From Pacificibacter marinus (lineage in GTDB: Bacteria > Pseudomonadota > Alphaproteobacteria > Rhodobacterales > Rhodobacteraceae): DNA of 64,000 nt. The stretch covers positions 248,001 through 312,000 of the forward strand of contig NZ_FNZV01000002.1 of assembly GCF_900109555.1 (NCBI RefSeq), in the 5' to 3' direction. Shown here piece after piece: positions 35,703 to 45,980 of this stretch. The first letter of the stretch is position 1. Each line of letters opens with the position of its first letter. Both the position numbers and the translations under genes were made by a program. The notes beneath the pieces are model-generated. The model was given only the letters and a program-made list of their open reading frames with translations. It searched no databases and was not told the origin of the DNA.

Positions 35703-36836
35703 ATGTCGATAAACCATATCCGCCCTTGGCGTAACATTTACCGCCGTGAAAGCCGCCAGATTATGGTTGGCAACGTACCGGTTGGTGGTGGGGCGCCCAT
35801 TTCGGTTCAAACGATGACAAACACCGACAGTTCTGATGTGCGTGCGACGTTGGATCAAGTCATTCGCGCGGCTGATGCAGGTGCAGATATTGTGCGGATT
35901 TCTGCCCCTGATGTGGGAGCCACGCAAGCGCTGAAAGAGATTTGCCGCGAAAGCCCTGTGCCCATCGTGGCCGACATTCATTTTCACTACAAACGTGCGA
36001 TTGAAGCGGCGGAAGCGGGGGCTGCGTGTCTGCGGATCAATCCGGGCAACATTGGTGACGAAAAACGCGTCAAAGAGGTGATAAATGCTGCCAAAGATCA
36101 TGGTTGCTCGATCCGTATCGGCGTGAACGCGGGGTCTTTGGAAAAACATTTGCTGGATAAATACGGCGAACCTTGCCCTGATGCCATGGTTGAGAGTGGC
36201 ATGGACCACATCAAAATTCTGCAAGACAACGACTTTCACGAATTCAAAATATCGGTGAAAGCCTCTGACGTGTTCATGGCCTCTGCTGCCTATCAACAAC
36301 TGTCTGAAGCCACTGACGCGCCGATCCATTTGGGGATTACTGAGGCTGGCGGGCTAACCTCTGGTACGATCAAATCTGCCATTGGCATGGGGCAATTGTT
36401 GTGGGCGGGCATCGGCGACACGATCCGCGTGTCTTTGTCGGCGGATCCCGTAGAAGAAGTTAAAGTTGGCTATGAAATTCTTAAATCGTTGGGGCTGCGT
36501 CACCGTGGTGTGAACATCATTTCTTGCCCATCTTGTGCGCGCCAAGGCTTTGATGTGATCAAAACAGTCGAGACCTTGGAAAAGCGTCTTGAGCACATCA
36601 AAACACCGATGAGCCTGTCGATCATCGGTTGTGTTGTGAATGGTCCGGGCGAAGCTTTGATGACGGATGTTGGTTGGACGGGTGGCGGCGCTGGCGCTGG
36701 TATGGTGTACCTTGCTGGCAAGCAGTCGCACAAACAGTCCAATGAAGATATGGTGGAACATATCGTCGAACAGGTTGAGAAAAAGGCCGCAGAAATCGCG
36801 TCTAAAATGGCAGCTGAAGCTGAGGCGGCAGAATAA
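35703..36836 (+). CDS. ispG: 4-hydroxy-3-methylbut-2-enyl diphosphate synthase
   Basis: A 377-residue iron-sulfur enzyme of the MEP isoprenoid pathway. The N-terminal TIM barrel ([19 protein letters not shown]) and the Fe-S cysteines ([19 protein letters not shown]) are present. It ends in an Ala/Glu-rich tail and a strong terminator follows. Confidence 0.96.
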   Translation: MSINHIRPWRNIYRRESRQIMVGNVPVGGGAPISVQTMTNTDSSDVRATLDQVIRAADAGADIVRISAPDVGATQALKEICRESPVPIVADIHFHYKRAIEAAEAGAACLRINPGNIGDEKRVKEVINAAKDHGCSIRIGVNAGSLEKHLLDKYGEPCPDAMVESGMDHIKILQDNDFHEFKISVKASDVFMASAAYQQLSEATDAPIHLGITEAGGLTSGTIKSAIGMGQLLWAGIGDTIRVSLSADPVEEVKVGYEILKSLGLRHRGVNIISCPSCARQGFDVIKTVETLEKRLEHIKTPMSLSIIGCVVNGPGEALMTDVGWTGGGAGAGMVYLAGKQSHKQSNEDMVEHIVEQVEKKAAEIASKMAAEAEAAE

Positions 36837-36860
36837 GATCGCGCTATAATTGTCTGTAAT

Positions 36861-36901
36861 AAAAAGAAAAACCCCGCGTATTCGGCGGGGTTTTTCTTTT
36901 T
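36861..36901. terminator. bidirectional terminator ispG/dsbA
   Basis: AAAAAGAAAAACCCCGC (36861-36877) pairs with its complement (36885-36901) across a 7-nt loop. It has an A-run on one side and a T-run on the other, so it should work for both convergent genes. Confidence 0.92.
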
Positions 36902-36916
36902 AACGTTTGGTTTTAT

Positions 36917-37684
36917 TTAGCCTTTGGCACGCAGGTCGGCCACGATTTCTACCATGCTGTCATAGGGCACATAGCCACGAATAAGTTCGCTTTGCATCAC
37001 AAAAGCCGGCGTGCCATTGATTTGCATCGCTTGGCCCAGAGCGTGGTTTTGAGCGATGATTTGCGTGACTTCGTCTGAATTCATTTTGGCCATTACAGCG
37101 TCCACATCAAAATCCATCTTGCGCACAAGGCGTTTTAAACTGGCTTCTGACACGTTGTTTCCCGCGGTCATCAAGGCTTCGTGGACTTCGGCATAGGCGG
37201 CATTCCCCGCGACCAAATGTGTGGCTATGGCAAAACGCGAGGCTAAGACGGAAGCTTCCCCAAGGATGGGGAATTCTTTGACGATCAGTTTGATGTTGCC
37301 GTCGTTTTCCAGCAATGCGTTGACGTCAGGGTGGGCTTTTTTGCAGTACCCACAGCGGTAATCTAAAAACTCGACCATGGTGATGTCGCCGTCAGGGTTG
37401 CCCAAAATCAAATCGCTTGGACTTTCAAACAGTGCAACCGCATTGGCAGAAATCAGATCGCGATCTGTGGCTTCGACTTGTTGCGCGTTGCGGGTTTCTA
37501 GCACTGCGATAGCTTCCATCAACACTTCTGGGTTGTCCAAAAGATAGGCGCGCACTTCGGCTTGAAACGCTTTGCGGTCAGTGTCGGACAGGTTGGCAAG
37601 ATCGCTTGACCACGCTGCGCCTGTTGTGGATAGGGCGACAAGGGCGCTTGCGCCAAGTGTCAAAAGGGAGCGGGTAACGCGCAT
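36917..37684 (-). CDS. DsbA-family thiol oxidoreductase
   Basis: A 255-residue exported thioredoxin-fold protein with a signal peptide (MRVTRSLLTLGASALVALST), the active site CGYC at residues 111-114 and the cis-proline loop NGTPAFV. It has an N-terminal helical extension typical of the Com1/ScsC-like group, in which it may mediate oligomer formation. I chose ATG 37684 to give a proper signal peptide. It forms or shuffles disulfides in the periplasm. Confidence 0.88.
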   Translation of the reverse strand: MRVTRSLLTLGASALVALSTTGAAWSSDLANLSDTDRKAFQAEVRAYLLDNPEVLMEAIAVLETRNAQQVEATDRDLISANAVALFESPSDLILGNPDGDITMVEFLDYRCGYCKKAHPDVNALLENDGNIKLIVKEFPILGEASVLASRFAIATHLVAGNAAYAEVHEALMTAGNNVSEASLKRLVRKMDFDVDAVMAKMNSDEVTQIIAQNHALGQAMQINGTPAFVMQSELIRGYVPYDSMVEIVADLRAKG

Positions 37685-37843
37685 CTGGTCTCTCCGTACA
37701 AAAATTGCCTGCAATCTCTAACACACTTAGGCATAGGGTCCAGCTAACAGTTTTGTGAAAGGGTTTCATTTGCTTTTGCGGGATTGCGTTTTGTGCAGTG
37801 CGCTGGCATCGATAGATCACCCAAATTGAGAGAATAAGCTTCG

Positions 37844-38989
37844 ATGAAAACCTCACGCCGCAGCGCCGTTGACCCGTTTATTGTTATGGATGTGATGGAG
37901 GCCGCCCGCGCAGCCGAAGCCCAAGGACGTCACATCATTCACATGGAAGTGGGCCAGCCCGCGACAGGTGCGCCCCGCAATGCGCGCGCCAAATTGGCCA
38001 CTGAAATGGAACGAGGCCCGCTTGGGTATACGGTTGCTTTGGGCTTGCCCGAATTGCGCGCAGGGATCGCTGCGCTGTACCAAGATTGGTACGGGATCGA
38101 CCTTGATCCTGCGCGCGTTGTGGTCACGTCAGGTTCGTCGGGTGCATTTATTTTGGCCTTTACAGCGTTGTTTGATGCTGGGGCCAAAGTGGGGCTGGGG
38201 GAGCCCGGCTATCCATCGTATCGCCAAATCTTAAGTGCACTTGATCTTGATCCTATTGGCATTCAATCCAAGCTGGAAAACCGCTTGCAACCTGTGCCCA
38301 GTGATATGCCTGAGGGCTTGGATGGGTTGATCGTGGCCTCGCCAGGCAATCCGTCTGGCACCATGCTGGACCGTGCGGCCATGGGCGCGTTGATAGACGC
38401 TTGCGCTGCCAAAGATATCAGCTTTATCTCGGATGAAATCTATCACGGCATTCAATACGAGGGCCGTGCCGTTTCTGCGCTTGAGCTGTCAGATGATGTG
38501 TATGTCATCAATTCGTTTTCCAAGTATTTTTCCATGACAGGTTGGCGTGTGGGGTGGATGATCGTCCCAGAAGATCACGTGCGCGTGGTGGAACGACTGG
38601 CGCAAAACTTGTTTATTTGCCCGCCTCATGCGGCGCAGATTGCGGCTCTCGGGGCCTTAGGGGCCCGTGATGAATGTGACGCACACACGCAAGTTTACAC
38701 CGAAAACCGTCGGTTGATGTTAGAAGGCTTGTCGCGCATCGGTTTTGACAAAATCGCACCGCCTGATGGGGCGTTCTATATCTACGCCGATGTGTCGGAT
38801 TTGACCCAAGATAGCCGTGCCTTTTGTGCTGAAATTCTCGATAAAGCGGGCGTTGCCGTTACGCCAGGGTTGGATTTTGACAAACAACGCGGCGGACAAA
38901 CGTTGCGGTTTTCATACGCACGCGCCACAGATGATATTATCGAGGGCCTCAAACGTCTGGGAGATTTCATGCACGCGCGCAGAGGCTAG
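37844..38989 (+). CDS. class I/II aminotransferase
   Basis: A 381-residue PLP aminotransferase of fold type I. The PLP lysine is in INSFSKYFSMTGWRVGW and the C-terminal arginine in LRFSYAR. Substrate is not clear; relatives act on aspartate, aromatic or branched amino acids. It lies upstream of amiC on the same strand. Confidence 0.88.
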   Translation: MKTSRRSAVDPFIVMDVMEAARAAEAQGRHIIHMEVGQPATGAPRNARAKLATEMERGPLGYTVALGLPELRAGIAALYQDWYGIDLDPARVVVTSGSSGAFILAFTALFDAGAKVGLGEPGYPSYRQILSALDLDPIGIQSKLENRLQPVPSDMPEGLDGLIVASPGNPSGTMLDRAAMGALIDACAAKDISFISDEIYHGIQYEGRAVSALELSDDVYVINSFSKYFSMTGWRVGWMIVPEDHVRVVERLAQNLFICPPHAAQIAALGALGARDECDAHTQVYTENRRLMLEGLSRIGFDKIAPPDGAFYIYADVSDLTQDSRAFCAEILDKAGVAVTPGLDFDKQRGGQTLRFSYARATDDIIEGLKRLGDFMHARRG

Positions 38990-39094
38990 AGCGTTTCAGT
39001 CTGAAGGACAGGCGCATCTGTGCTGGAAATCACAGCCTTGGCTTGTTACAGTTGTACTCATAAGGACCAAACATAAGGTCTAGATGAGGTAAAA

Positions 39095-40330
39095 ATGCAG
39101 TTTTCCAAGGTCTGTTTAATCGCGGCCACGCTTGGCGTGTGCGGGGCTTTCATCCCGCAAAACCTAGTTGCCCAAGACGAATTTGTCGCATTGGCACAGG
39201 TCGGTGGCGCGAGCTCTCGGGTTGTGGATCGTGGCAATGGCGCGACGATGACGTTAACGTTAAGTCAGCCCGTGCCGTACAGGATTTTCACCCTGACAGA
39301 CCCTTTGCGCATGGTTGTCGATTTCGCCGAGGTCGATTGGACCGGATTTAACCCCATTGGATTTGATCAAACGACCGTTGTAACAGCCGTCAGAGTGGGC
39401 GGGTTTCGCCCCGGATGGTCGCGTATGGTGCTGGATTTGGCTGAACCTGTGGCCATTGAAGCCGCGCAAATGCTGCGCACAGATGAAGGCGCGACACTGC
39501 ATCTTAGCCTTGATCCTGTGACCGAAGATCGCTTTGCCCAAACCTCTGGCGTGCCTGAGACAGCGCAATTTGCGCTTGCTGGTGATCGGGTTGAACTCGG
39601 GCCCGTAGCGCGCACCCCGATTGGCACTGGTCCTTTGCGGATCGTGCTTGATCCGGGGCATGGTGGCATTGATCCGGGGGCTGAACGCGATGGTCAGCGC
39701 GAATCCGATTTGATGCTATCCTTTGCGCAAGAGCTGCGCGATGTGTTGGTGCGTGCAGGTGGGTTTGACGTGGTTTTGACCCGCAACGATGATACCTTTG
39801 TGCCGCTTGAAACCCGTATTTCCATTGCGCGCGCTGTGGCTGCCGATGTGTTTTTATCGTTGCACGCAGATGCCATTTCCGAAGGCCAAGCCGATGGGGC
39901 AACCGTGTATACATTGGCTGACCGCGCGTCAGATGAAGCATCTTTGAAACTGGCCGAGCGCCATGATCGGGCTGATCTTTTGGCGGGCATTGATTTGAGC
40001 GACCAAGATGATGTGATCGCGGCTGTGTTGTTGGACATGGCGCGCACTGAAACGAAACCGCGCACAAACCGCTTGGCAGATGCTTTGGTGTCGCGTTTGC
40101 AAAAAACGATTGAAATGCACACGCGCCCTCGGATGGAAGCGGGGTTTTCAGTGTTGAAATCCGCAGATGTACCGTCGGTTTTGCTTGAGGTCGGGTTTTT
40201 ATCATCCCCCAAGGATCGTGCCAATTTGATTGACCCCGTATGGCGTCAAAAGGCGGCACAGGCCATCCGTGATGCGCTGTCTACATGGGTCGATGAAGAG
40301 CGTGAGATTGCTCAAATGACACGGCAGTAA
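39095..40330 (+). CDS. amiC: N-acetylmuramoyl-L-alanine amidase
   Basis: A 411-residue exported zinc amidase with signal peptide (cut near NLVAQ), an AMIN domain (about residues 35-135) that targets the septum and a C-terminal Amidase_3 domain. The zinc ligands are visible in LDPGHGGIDPGA, the glutamate in GQRESD, the histidine in LSLHADAI and the catalytic glutamate in LLEVGFLSS. It separates daughter cells by cutting the peptide from peptidoglycan. PBP1A follows 180 bp later. Confidence 0.9.
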   Translation: MQFSKVCLIAATLGVCGAFIPQNLVAQDEFVALAQVGGASSRVVDRGNGATMTLTLSQPVPYRIFTLTDPLRMVVDFAEVDWTGFNPIGFDQTTVVTAVRVGGFRPGWSRMVLDLAEPVAIEAAQMLRTDEGATLHLSLDPVTEDRFAQTSGVPETAQFALAGDRVELGPVARTPIGTGPLRIVLDPGHGGIDPGAERDGQRESDLMLSFAQELRDVLVRAGGFDVVLTRNDDTFVPLETRISIARAVAADVFLSLHADAISEGQADGATVYTLADRASDEASLKLAERHDRADLLAGIDLSDQDDVIAAVLLDMARTETKPRTNRLADALVSRLQKTIEMHTRPRMEAGFSVLKSADVPSVLLEVGFLSSPKDRANLIDPVWRQKAAQAIRDALSTWVDEEREIAQMTRQ

Positions 40331-40509
40331 GTGCCATATGTCAAATCACCGCCCAATTTGCGCGACGGCATGTGAAATTCCCCGCTTGGATGGCGCAATT
40401 GTGCTTACAATCTTGCGTGTTGGTTTTGACCCTCGCGCCTGCGACGTATAAGTAGATACGATAAACGCAGGGGGCGACTCGTGCGATCACTGGCGGGAAG
40501 GCTCTCACT

Positions 40510-43020
40510 TTGGCTCGGTTTATTTTTTCCTTTTTTGGGACTATTTTTTCGTGGATCACGACAGCGGCCTTTTTGGGCGCTGCAGTCATCGGCGGCATCT
40601 TTTGGATGTATGGCCGTGATTTGCCCGATCACGAAGCTTTGGCGCAATACACTCCGCCAACCCTGAGCCGGATTTATTCCAGTGAAGGTCGGATCATTGA
40701 CGAGTTTGCCCGCGAACGCCGCCTGTACACCCCTGCAGATGAAATTCCAGATCTGGTGAAATACGCGTTTATTTCGGTCGAGGATAAGAATTTCTATTCC
40801 CACAAAGGGTATGATCCTGTTGGGATTTTGAAAGCGGCTGTGCAGTGTTTCCAAGGGGCGCGGTGTCGTGGTGCGTCGACGATCACCCAACAGGTGATGA
40901 AAAACTTCCTGCTGTCTTCTGATCGCTCTGCCGAACGTAAAATTAAAGAGATCATTTTGGCGGCACGGCTGGAAAAGACACTGTCAAAAGATGATATTTT
41001 GGCGCTTTATTTGAATGAAATCGATCTTGGCGCGCGCTCTTTCGGCGTCACTGCCGCTGCGCAGACCTATTTCAACAAATCCCTAAGTGAACTGACGATC
41101 GAAGAGGCCGCCTTTCTCGCGATTCACCCCAAAGCGCCGTATTCCTATCATCCTGTGAAAAACTACGATGATGCTTTGGCCCGACGCAACAATGTCGCGT
41201 TGAGCCTAATGTTCGACAATGGCTATATTTCGAAAGAGCAATATGACAGGGCCGTCGCAACACCGATCAAATCGGTGCAAAACGGCGATTACGAAAGTTA
41301 CCGTGCTGCTTTGCCGCCACGTGATTATTTCACCGATGAAATTCGCCGCCAGTTGTCCAAAGATTTTGGCGAAGAAGAATTTTTCGAAGGCGGGCTGTCC
41401 ATTCGCGCCACCATTGATCCCGAGTTGCAAACCCAAGCGGCACATGCGTTGCAAGGGCGTCTTGAAACGTTGGACCGTGATGGCGGGCGCTGGCGTGGAA
41501 CGGGCAAAACCATTGATGTTGCCGCACTTGACGGTGGCACATGGGAAGCGGCTTTGGCCGACGTAAACGTTGCGCGCGATGTGACGCTGGGCAGCAAATG
41601 GTATGTTGGCGCGGTTGACCAAATCGACGATCAATCGATGACCGTTATGGTGGAAACCATCGGCGAAGTGTCTGTGCCGCGCAAAGATATCGGTTGGATC
41701 AAAGGCGCGTTCAAAGACAATTTCACCCGTGGGGATGTGGTTCATTTACGTCAGATGACGTCGGGCGATAACGGAACTGGTGATTTCATTCGCTGGACGC
41801 TGCGCCAAGTGCCACAGGTCCAAGGTGGCTTTATGGCGATGGACGTCAACACGGGCCGCGTGATCGCGATGCAGGGTGGATTTTCCTACCAACATTCGGT
41901 GTTCAATCGTGCAACACAGGCCACGCGCCAACCGGGGTCATCATTTAAGCCGTTTGTCTATGCCGCCGCGCTTGATTCAGGGTTCACACCCGCGACAATC
42001 ATTGTGGATGCGCCTATTGAAATCAACACACCGCAAGGGGTTTGGCGCCCTAAAAATGCTTCTCGCCGCTTTTACGGACCAACGCCATTGCGCACAGGGA
42101 TCGAACAATCGCGGAACTTGATGACCATTCGTTTGGCCCAAGAGGTCGGCATGGATGTCGTTGCAAGCTACGCTGAACGCTTTGGTGTTTATGACCAGAT
42201 GGGGCAATTTTTAGCGTCGTCTTTGGGGGCTGAAGAAACTACATTGTTCAAAATGGTCGCTGCCTATGCGATGTTTGCCAATGGCGGTGAACGGGTGGAA
42301 CCGACCCTTGTAGACCGCGTTCAAGACCGTTGGGGCAAGACGATTTACAGCCACGATCAGCGCGAGTGTAATGAATGTGATCTGCTTGCTCTTGAGGCGG
42401 GGTTTGCCCCGACGATTGTTTCCAATCGTGAAAGAGTGATGAATGCGATTACGGCTTATCAATTAACCTCGATGATGCAGGGGGTTGTCAGTCGCGGGAC
42501 CGCAGCTGGGCGCGTGAATTTGCCTGTGCCTGTGGCGGGTAAAACCGGTACGACAAATGATGGCAAAGATGCTTGGTTTGTTGGTTTTACGTCAAATATC
42601 GTCGCTGGGTGTTACATTGGATACGACACGCCACGTTCCATGCCGGGCGCATCTGGTGGTGGGTTCTGTGGTCCTGTGTTCAACGAATTCATGCAAAAAG
42701 CTGTTGCAAAATACGGCTCTGGTAAGTTCCGCGTGCCTCCGGGCGGGCGATTTATCAAGATCGACCGGTTCACTGGCGCACGTTTGGCGGATGATGCGTC
42801 TGGTGAAAATGTTGTGGCTGAATATTTCCGCGATGGCGAAGAACCCGTCTTTGGGTTGGCCTTTGATGGTGGTTTTGCCATGGGATCAGATTTGCCTCTT
42901 TTCACCCCCGATGAACAAGGTGGCAGTGGCACGCGTGATGTCCAAACCGGTGCAGGTCGTGTGATTAAAGTGCCCAAAAAGGCGACCATCAATTCGCTGT
43001 CTTCTGGCGGTTTGTATTGA
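40510..43020 (+). CDS. mrcA: penicillin-binding protein 1A
   Basis: An 836-residue bifunctional peptidoglycan synthase with an N-terminal membrane helix, a GT51 glycosyltransferase domain (SVEDKNFYSHKGYDPVG near residue 90; GASTITQQVMKNFLL) and a transpeptidase domain (SSFK at 477-480, KTGTT at 678). The reading frame opens with TTG at 40510, preceded by GGAAGG at a good distance; no ATG or GTG in frame would keep the membrane helix. A hairpin follows. Confidence 0.94.
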   Translation: MARFIFSFFGTIFSWITTAAFLGAAVIGGIFWMYGRDLPDHEALAQYTPPTLSRIYSSEGRIIDEFARERRLYTPADEIPDLVKYAFISVEDKNFYSHKGYDPVGILKAAVQCFQGARCRGASTITQQVMKNFLLSSDRSAERKIKEIILAARLEKTLSKDDILALYLNEIDLGARSFGVTAAAQTYFNKSLSELTIEEAAFLAIHPKAPYSYHPVKNYDDALARRNNVALSLMFDNGYISKEQYDRAVATPIKSVQNGDYESYRAALPPRDYFTDEIRRQLSKDFGEEEFFEGGLSIRATIDPELQTQAAHALQGRLETLDRDGGRWRGTGKTIDVAALDGGTWEAALADVNVARDVTLGSKWYVGAVDQIDDQSMTVMVETIGEVSVPRKDIGWIKGAFKDNFTRGDVVHLRQMTSGDNGTGDFIRWTLRQVPQVQGGFMAMDVNTGRVIAMQGGFSYQHSVFNRATQATRQPGSSFKPFVYAAALDSGFTPATIIVDAPIEINTPQGVWRPKNASRRFYGPTPLRTGIEQSRNLMTIRLAQEVGMDVVASYAERFGVYDQMGQFLASSLGAEETTLFKMVAAYAMFANGGERVEPTLVDRVQDRWGKTIYSHDQRECNECDLLALEAGFAPTIVSNRERVMNAITAYQLTSMMQGVVSRGTAAGRVNLPVPVAGKTGTTNDGKDAWFVGFTSNIVAGCYIGYDTPRSMPGASGGGFCGPVFNEFMQKAVAKYGSGKFRVPPGGRFIKIDRFTGARLADDASGENVVAEYFRDGEEPVFGLAFDGGFAMGSDLPLFTPDEQGGSGTRDVQTGAGRVIKVPKKATINSLSSGGLY

Positions 43021-43053
43021 CGCGACTATGCTTTGCTAAAAAATATGCATTGA

Positions 43054-43079
43054 AAAGCCGTGCTTTGGGGCGCGGCTTT
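43054..43079 (+). terminator. hairpin after PBP1A
   Basis: A 10-bp stem (AAAGCCGTGC with GCGCGGCTTT, one G-T pair) and a 6-nt loop, 34 bp after the stop. It has no strong T-run. Confidence 0.5.
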
Positions 43080-43203
43080 GAAAAGACCTTGCGGGTTTGC
43101 GGCCAAATTGGGGGAAATCCCTTGTGTCTACTGTGCCGCGCTCGTAAATGTGTTCCCCAATTCCGATGCGGCCTTTTGGCCTGAAATTATAAGGTAGATG
43201 CAC

Positions 43204-44328
43204 GTGCGCGCCGAAATTCAAAACTCTGTGACGAAGATCGAAAAATCCGTTGAGCTGCTCAAACAGCGTCTCGACTGGGACACCGCGCCGCATCGTTTGG
43301 AAGAATTCGCGGCGATGATCGAAGACCCGACTTTGTGGGACGATCCTGAGCGGGCGCAACAACTGATGCGAGATCGTCAGATGTTGATGGATGCGGTCGA
43401 CATGGCCAAAAGCATCGCGCAAGAGATGCAAGACAACATCGATATGATCGAGCTTGGCGAAATGGAAGATGACCAAGAGGTTGTCACCGAAGCCGAGCAA
43501 GCGATTTTGGCGCTAGAAATTAAAGCCGCTGAAAAAGAATTGGAAGCACTGCTGGACGGCGAAGCCGACGGCAACGACACGTTTCTTGAGATCAACTCAG
43601 GCGCGGGCGGCACAGAGTCTTGCGATTGGGCGTCTATGTTGGCGCGCATGTATGTGCGGTGGGCTGAGAAAAAAGGCTACAAAGTCGAGTTGCAATCTGA
43701 AAGTGCGGGCGAAGAGGCGGGCATCAAATCTGCCGCTTATAAAATTTCAGGCCACAATGCTTATGGCTGGCTGAAATCCGAAAGCGGCGTCCACCGTTTG
43801 GTACGTATTTCGCCGTTCGATTCCGCAGCCAAGCGCCACACGTCTTTCACTTCGGTCAAAGTTTATCCCGTGGTGGATGACAACATCGAGATTGAAGTGA
43901 ACCCGTCTGACATTCGTATCGATACATATCGCTCTTCGGGCGCTGGCGGTCAGCACGTGAACACCACGGATTCCGCCGTGCGGATCACCCACGCGCCGAC
44001 AGGTATTGTTGTGACGTCATCCGAGAAATCACAGCACCAAAACCGCGATATTGCCATGAAAGCGTTGAAATCTCGTTTGTACCAAATCGAGCTGGATAAA
44101 CGGTCAGCTATGGTTAACGAAGTGCATGAAAACGCGGGCGATGCGGGGTGGGGCAACCAAATTCGGTCTTATGTTTTGCAGCCATACCAGATGGTTAAAG
44201 ACCTGCGCACCAATTTCGAAACCTCAGACACCAAAGGTGTGCTGGACGGTGATCTTGATGGCTTGATGGCCGCCACTTTGGCGCAAAATGTTTCAGGCAA
44301 ATCACGCGCGGATGCGCAAGGCGACTAA
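43204..44328 (+). CDS. prfB: peptide chain release factor 2
   Basis: A 374-residue RF2 that reads UGA and UAA stops. The SPF stop-codon motif ([15 protein letters not shown], about residue 203) and the GGQ motif ([16 protein letters not shown]) are present. I chose GTG 43204 because AAGGTAG lies at the right distance, whereas it is too close to ATG 43198. The gene is a single open frame with no programmed frameshift site near codon 26, unlike E. coli. Confidence 0.96.
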   Translation: MRAEIQNSVTKIEKSVELLKQRLDWDTAPHRLEEFAAMIEDPTLWDDPERAQQLMRDRQMLMDAVDMAKSIAQEMQDNIDMIELGEMEDDQEVVTEAEQAILALEIKAAEKELEALLDGEADGNDTFLEINSGAGGTESCDWASMLARMYVRWAEKKGYKVELQSESAGEEAGIKSAAYKISGHNAYGWLKSESGVHRLVRISPFDSAAKRHTSFTSVKVYPVVDDNIEIEVNPSDIRIDTYRSSGAGGQHVNTTDSAVRITHAPTGIVVTSSEKSQHQNRDIAMKALKSRLYQIELDKRSAMVNEVHENAGDAGWGNQIRSYVLQPYQMVKDLRTNFETSDTKGVLDGDLDGLMAATLAQNVSGKSRADAQGD

Positions 44329-44356
44329 GCAAAGGCGCGTTTGATCCGCCTGTACG

Positions 44357-45514
44357 TTAATGAAAACGCCGTTTTTCTGGCGCTGCAACGAGTGCCTTGT
44401 TATTTTTCAAATGACGAAAAGCCAGTTTTCGGCCCAGTTTGCCTGCGAAAATTTGGCGCGCAGGTTTTGGCGCCTCTGGATCTGTCAGTAAGCTCGGAAA
44501 TAGCGCCCAAATTTCTTGACGGGCCTCAGACGAGATGGCTTTGAGTGCTTGTTCGCCAGTGTAGAGCGACTCTGTGGCTGCGCCTTGTGCAAAGATGATT
44601 TCATGCTGATCAAAGACGAGATGCAGATAGGTGACTTCGGTCACATTACGATCAATTTCTACGCCGGGCAGGGACAAAAGATGCTTTGCGGCCACCAATA
44701 CTTCGTGTGTGCCAGCCATACGTTCTGCGATGCGAGAGCGCACCAGCATCCGGTGTTGTGGCGAGACAAGCAGATCTTGCGCAGGAATATCTGGCCCCAA
44801 AGCGCCTTTGGTGATCCGGATTGGCAACATCTGCGGTGCGGTGTTCAAGAGGTCGGCTTGCAAGCGCCGTGATCCGATCCAGCGCAACGGTGCAACGCCG
44901 TGATCTGCAGTGACCACCAAATCACCCACTTTGAGCGTTTCAACGGCGCGCGGCCCCTGTGCGGTGTCAATCAATGTGCCTTTGGTAAAGCAGGGCACCA
45001 TGGATTGATAATCAGCATCATAGTTGTTGTTGTAATCGGGAACCCATCGACCCCATCGGTTATAGCTGCCGGGGTAGCTGAGCGTGACACCTTCATCAGG
45101 CACATCGCCTTCAAAGGTAAAGCCGATGATGTTATCGGTGTAGTTGCCCCATCTAGAATATTCTCGTACGGAAATGGCCACGACCCGGTAGAAGATGCCT
45201 GTGTCCGCATCAACGAGTGTGACTTCGTATTCGTTTTGCAACTCTGTGCCAGTCGCATAGGTGGTCGAACCAATAGTAAGCGGTGCAGTGAGCACTTGGT
45301 TGGTGCTGTCATCATCAAGCGTGTCCGCCGCCGATCCACTATCTGTGTCGTTTACTGTTACATGGGTTGCCGTTGCGCCAGTATTGACCGTCAATGTCGG
45401 CCGAGACCACTGATTGTCATCCCACTGCGCGCCATTGGTTTGGGCTGTCAGAATATTCGAGATATTCGTCGTCGCGTCGGAAAGACTGTACAGGTTGATC
45501 GAATAACTCGACAT
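44357..45514 (-). CDS. Hint-domain protein
   Basis: A 385-residue protein. The N-terminal 170 residues are rich in Thr, Asp, Asn, Trp and Tyr and look like a secreted or surface domain without a classic signal peptide. A Hint (hedgehog/intein) module starts at Cys175 (CFTKGTLIDTAQGPRAVETL) and continues with GDLVVTADHGVAPLRWIGSR and the C-terminal SPQHRMLV. Such proteins are common in Rhodobacteraceae and may self-cleave before the cysteine. Their role is unknown. It is convergent with prfB. Confidence 0.8.
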   Translation of the reverse strand: MSSYSINLYSLSDATTNISNILTAQTNGAQWDDNQWSRPTLTVNTGATATHVTVNDTDSGSAADTLDDDSTNQVLTAPLTIGSTTYATGTELQNEYEVTLVDADTGIFYRVVAISVREYSRWGNYTDNIIGFTFEGDVPDEGVTLSYPGSYNRWGRWVPDYNNNYDADYQSMVPCFTKGTLIDTAQGPRAVETLKVGDLVVTADHGVAPLRWIGSRRLQADLLNTAPQMLPIRITKGALGPDIPAQDLLVSPQHRMLVRSRIAERMAGTHEVLVAAKHLLSLPGVEIDRNVTEVTYLHLVFDQHEIIFAQGAATESLYTGEQALKAISSEARQEIWALFPSLLTDPEAPKPARQIFAGKLGRKLAFRHLKNNKALVAAPEKRRFH

Positions 45515-45980
45515 GATTTGGCACTACCACTACAAACACGAGGAAAATTAGAGCCTCGTAACGAACTAGATATGCGCACCCGCAGACAAACAACTTGGTC
45601 CACGGACCGATGCACATGGTTAAATCCTTAGCCTTATATAGGTCACTGCAAATGTGTTTTCAATCTGGCGGACGGGCTTGATGGCAGGTGCAATGTAAGA
45701 TGACGTAGCGGAATTGTTGCGCTTTGGGCACGATTTTTAAGGGTTGAGGGTACCGTACAGTTTGGTTTCCTTGTTTTCATAGCGCTTTGGGGGGGGGCGT
45801 GACCTGATCAACAGAGTCATCTGCAACTTATAGCGTCCCTGTCGGTGATCCGCTTCATATTCACTTTTTGAAATTTTATGTGACTAACTCACAGACAGTT
45901 TTGGATGTTGTGTTTACAAAGGGTGTCAAGATAGCGGCTGCGTTGCAAAAGCTCAGCATAAGAATGTAAGGAAACGCACA
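45515..45980. other. 466-bp intergenic region, Hint gene and sulfur cluster
   Basis: Divergent promoters for the Hint gene and the YeeE gene must lie here. It contains a run of nine G at 45789-45797 and an A+T-rich stretch with the imperfect palindrome TTCACTTTTTGAA (45860-45872). The latter loosely resembles the ATTC-N8-GAAT operator of sulfide-responsive ArsR repressors but has a 7-bp spacer. No gene, including no ArsR regulator, was seen. Confidence 0.5.

Noticed and set aside
39504-40259. Antisense ORF of 251 aa opposite amiC
   Set aside because: A shadow of the amidase frame; composition is odd and rich in His, Pro and Gln as expected of antisense frames.
43204-44328. Programmed frameshift in prfB
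   Set aside because: The whole gene is one open frame from GTG 43204; there is no CUUUGA-like site after a short leader frame.
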